Under the pieces are notes generated by a model. It made no database searches. It was not told where the DNA came from and worked only from the letters and a program-made list of their open reading frames with translations. The position numbers and the translations under genes are program-made. Shown here piece by piece: positions 62,620 through 64,000 of a stretch of DNA of 64,000 bases. How positions within the stretch are numbered: position 1 is the first letter of the stretch; the number at the start of each line of letters is the position of its first letter. This DNA is from Halichoerus grypus (Eukaryota > Chordata > Mammalia > Carnivora > Phocidae), in contig NC_135724.1 of NCBI RefSeq assembly GCF_964656455.1, positions 15,328,919 through 15,392,918 on the forward strand, read 5' to 3'.

Positions 62620-63060
62620 CTAGGTTCATGGCTGAGACCCCCAAAATAAAAGACAGATTAACAGGAGAAAAATGAAAAGAAGTTTAATAACACACATACC
62701 TTCTGTATATATCCAGGGAGATATCCAGGAGAAACTGAGTAATTCCCCAAAATGTCCAAGCCACCACCTCAAACACCATCTCCAGCTAAAGACAGAAGAA
62801 AATGTTGGGGGTACAGGGAGCAGAGACCATTTATGGGGGGTTGCCAGAGAAGCACAATAAACAAAGGTATGGTTGTTACTCAGATTAAGTCACTGCCTTC
62901 TCTACTGATAAGAGTTTCTAAAGATTTAGTCACTTTCCTTTTCTGGTACAGAGATGGAGACACCTTTATATATGGAGCTATCCATTATATATGTAAATGT
63001 CTCTTACAAAAGAGTAACTTCTACCCGGTTTTCAGAGCTTCTCCGGGATCTGCTCCTTCT
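62620..63060. mobile_element. Old interspersed repeat, possibly LTR-derived
   Basis: The text 'gctgagacccccaaaataaaagacagattaacaggagaaaa' then 'agtttaataacacacata' resembles a common mammalian repeat, but I cannot name its family with confidence. Confidence 0.4.
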
Positions 63061-63399
63061 TAAAAATAATCAGCCTCAAAAAGTCAGTATACCAAAGAGG
63101 CATATTTGGGGGTAGAATATTTTGTTCCACTTCATGTCAAACACATAGGTCCTCAAGGGCCAATCATACACCCAAGACATGATCAATCGCACAGCCTATG
63201 ACCATTGTCATTCATCCAGGGTTGAGCATATAACCCAAGCGAGAACAGTCAGAGTCCTTCCCCAAGAATTTTTTAATTGAAGCAGGTGCTAAAGACCTTT
63301 TTACTTCACTAACATATCAGTGTCTGACCCCAGACTGCTGGTAATTGTTCTTTGCCACATGAATCAGCCAGAGTGAATGAAGCTAATTATCAGAGAACA

Positions 63400-63905
63400 T
63401 AAAAAACAGAAGCAGAACAAGAAAATTCTGGATCCAACCAAACTCTGGTTGTTTCTTGAGGGACTCTAGAGCTGTTAGAGTAAGCAATTAAGTTCTAACA
63501 GGATACTCTGGGGGTCAGCAATGAGGAAGTCATGGCCAGCTATTGGAAAATCCAAGGCCTATCCTGGCAGCACTCTACAAGAAGTCAGATCAAACCAGAC
63601 AGGCCCAGGATGGTGGGTGCCATGACAGGAAACCCCTGACCAAATTAGGAAGAAAAAGCCAGAAACTCTTTCCCCACCCCAAGTAATCAATATTCCACTC
63701 CCTACTAACAACTGTCAATAAAAGATAGAAACCCAACCCCCAGGGTGAGCAGCTCACTGGCTCTCTTGAGCTCACCTGCTGTCGTATTTCGAGAGTGTAC
63801 TTTTCACTTTAATAAACACTAGTGCTTCTGTTATTCATCCACTGTGCTGCATGTCTGTCCTTGAATTCCTTCTCATGACAAGCCCAAGAACCTTCAGTGA
63901 CTCCT
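63400..63905 (+). mobile_element. Old endogenous retrovirus-type LTR
   Basis: The block is organised like an LTR. It has a U3-like stretch, a TATA-like CAATAAAAGATAGAAACCC near 63715, then an R-like CTCACTGGCTCTCTTGAGC near 63752. A TTTAATAAACACTAG polyadenylation signal near 63809 is followed by a T-rich U5-like end. No viral gene is visible in the window. Whether internal sequence follows beyond 64000 cannot be told. Confidence 0.5.
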
Positions 63906-64000
63906 TCAGGTCCAGCTGGGTCCAGGCCCTAGGGCCCCCGTGTCTCCCCACTTCACCCAGCAACAGAGTGTCCCTATTTTCTAGAACACTTCCTTCTGTG

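Larger units (their letters stand above)
53407..64000. other. Probable long GAD3 intron or 5' region; no exon found
   Basis: I looked on the minus strand for the preceding GAD exon and found none. The stretch holds the repeats listed separately, with AT-rich unrecognised DNA between them. Notable unexplained blocks over 300 bases are 53750-54440, 54665-55340, 55560-57440, 57670-59190, 60350-61250 and 61480-62050. Confidence 0.5.

Overview
This window is mammalian nuclear DNA, almost certainly from a caniform (arctoid-type) carnivore such as a bear, seal or mustelid relative. The main evidence is about 25 copies of the tRNA-Lys-derived carnivore SINE. These have the head GGCGCCTGGGTGGCTCAGTC, a CT-rich 3' part and an AATAAAATCTTTAAAA tail, and most are flanked by clear target-site duplications. 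L1 fragments of carnivore type, MIRs, a Tigger-type DNA transposon relic and LTR-like segments make up much of the rest. Nothing prokaryotic or plasmid-like is present.

The one real protein-coding gene I can support is on the minus strand between 33.8 and 53.4 kb. Ten exons with canonical GT/AG junctions and compatible phases encode the C-terminal 343 residues of a glutamate decarboxylase. The series aligns without gaps to GAD67 residues 252-594. The PLP lysine (K405), H291, D373 and R567 all fall at the expected places. The protein differs too much from GAD1 and GAD2 to be either one in a mammal, and it lacks the GADL1/CSAD signature. It is best read as the third vertebrate paralog, GAD3, which is reported as lost in hominids. 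The catalytic-loop tyrosine at GAD67 position 434 is a cysteine here. The 5' exons (about 250 residues) were not found up to 64 kb and probably lie beyond the window.

Layout: 1-15.3 kb is repeat-rich DNA 3' of the GAD gene. It includes a nested SINE plus poly(A) retrocopy at 3.8-4.8 kb, and an MYL12A/B processed pseudogene at 8.1-9.2 kb inserted in an antisense L1 and itself carrying a SINE. At about 15.8-17.4 kb is a CpG island with no recognised gene, possibly the promoter and first exon of an unidentified transcript. 17.4-33.3 kb is gene-poor, with L1, MIR and old LTR/DNA transposon relics. 33.4-53.4 kb holds the GAD3 exons, with introns that carry SINEs, L1 pieces and a perfect 22-bp-arm hairpin. 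53.4-64 kb is probably a long intron or upstream region with more SINEs and L1, ending in an old ERV-type LTR.

Most open reading frames in this window are chance frames, many of them inside SINEs. They are left out.
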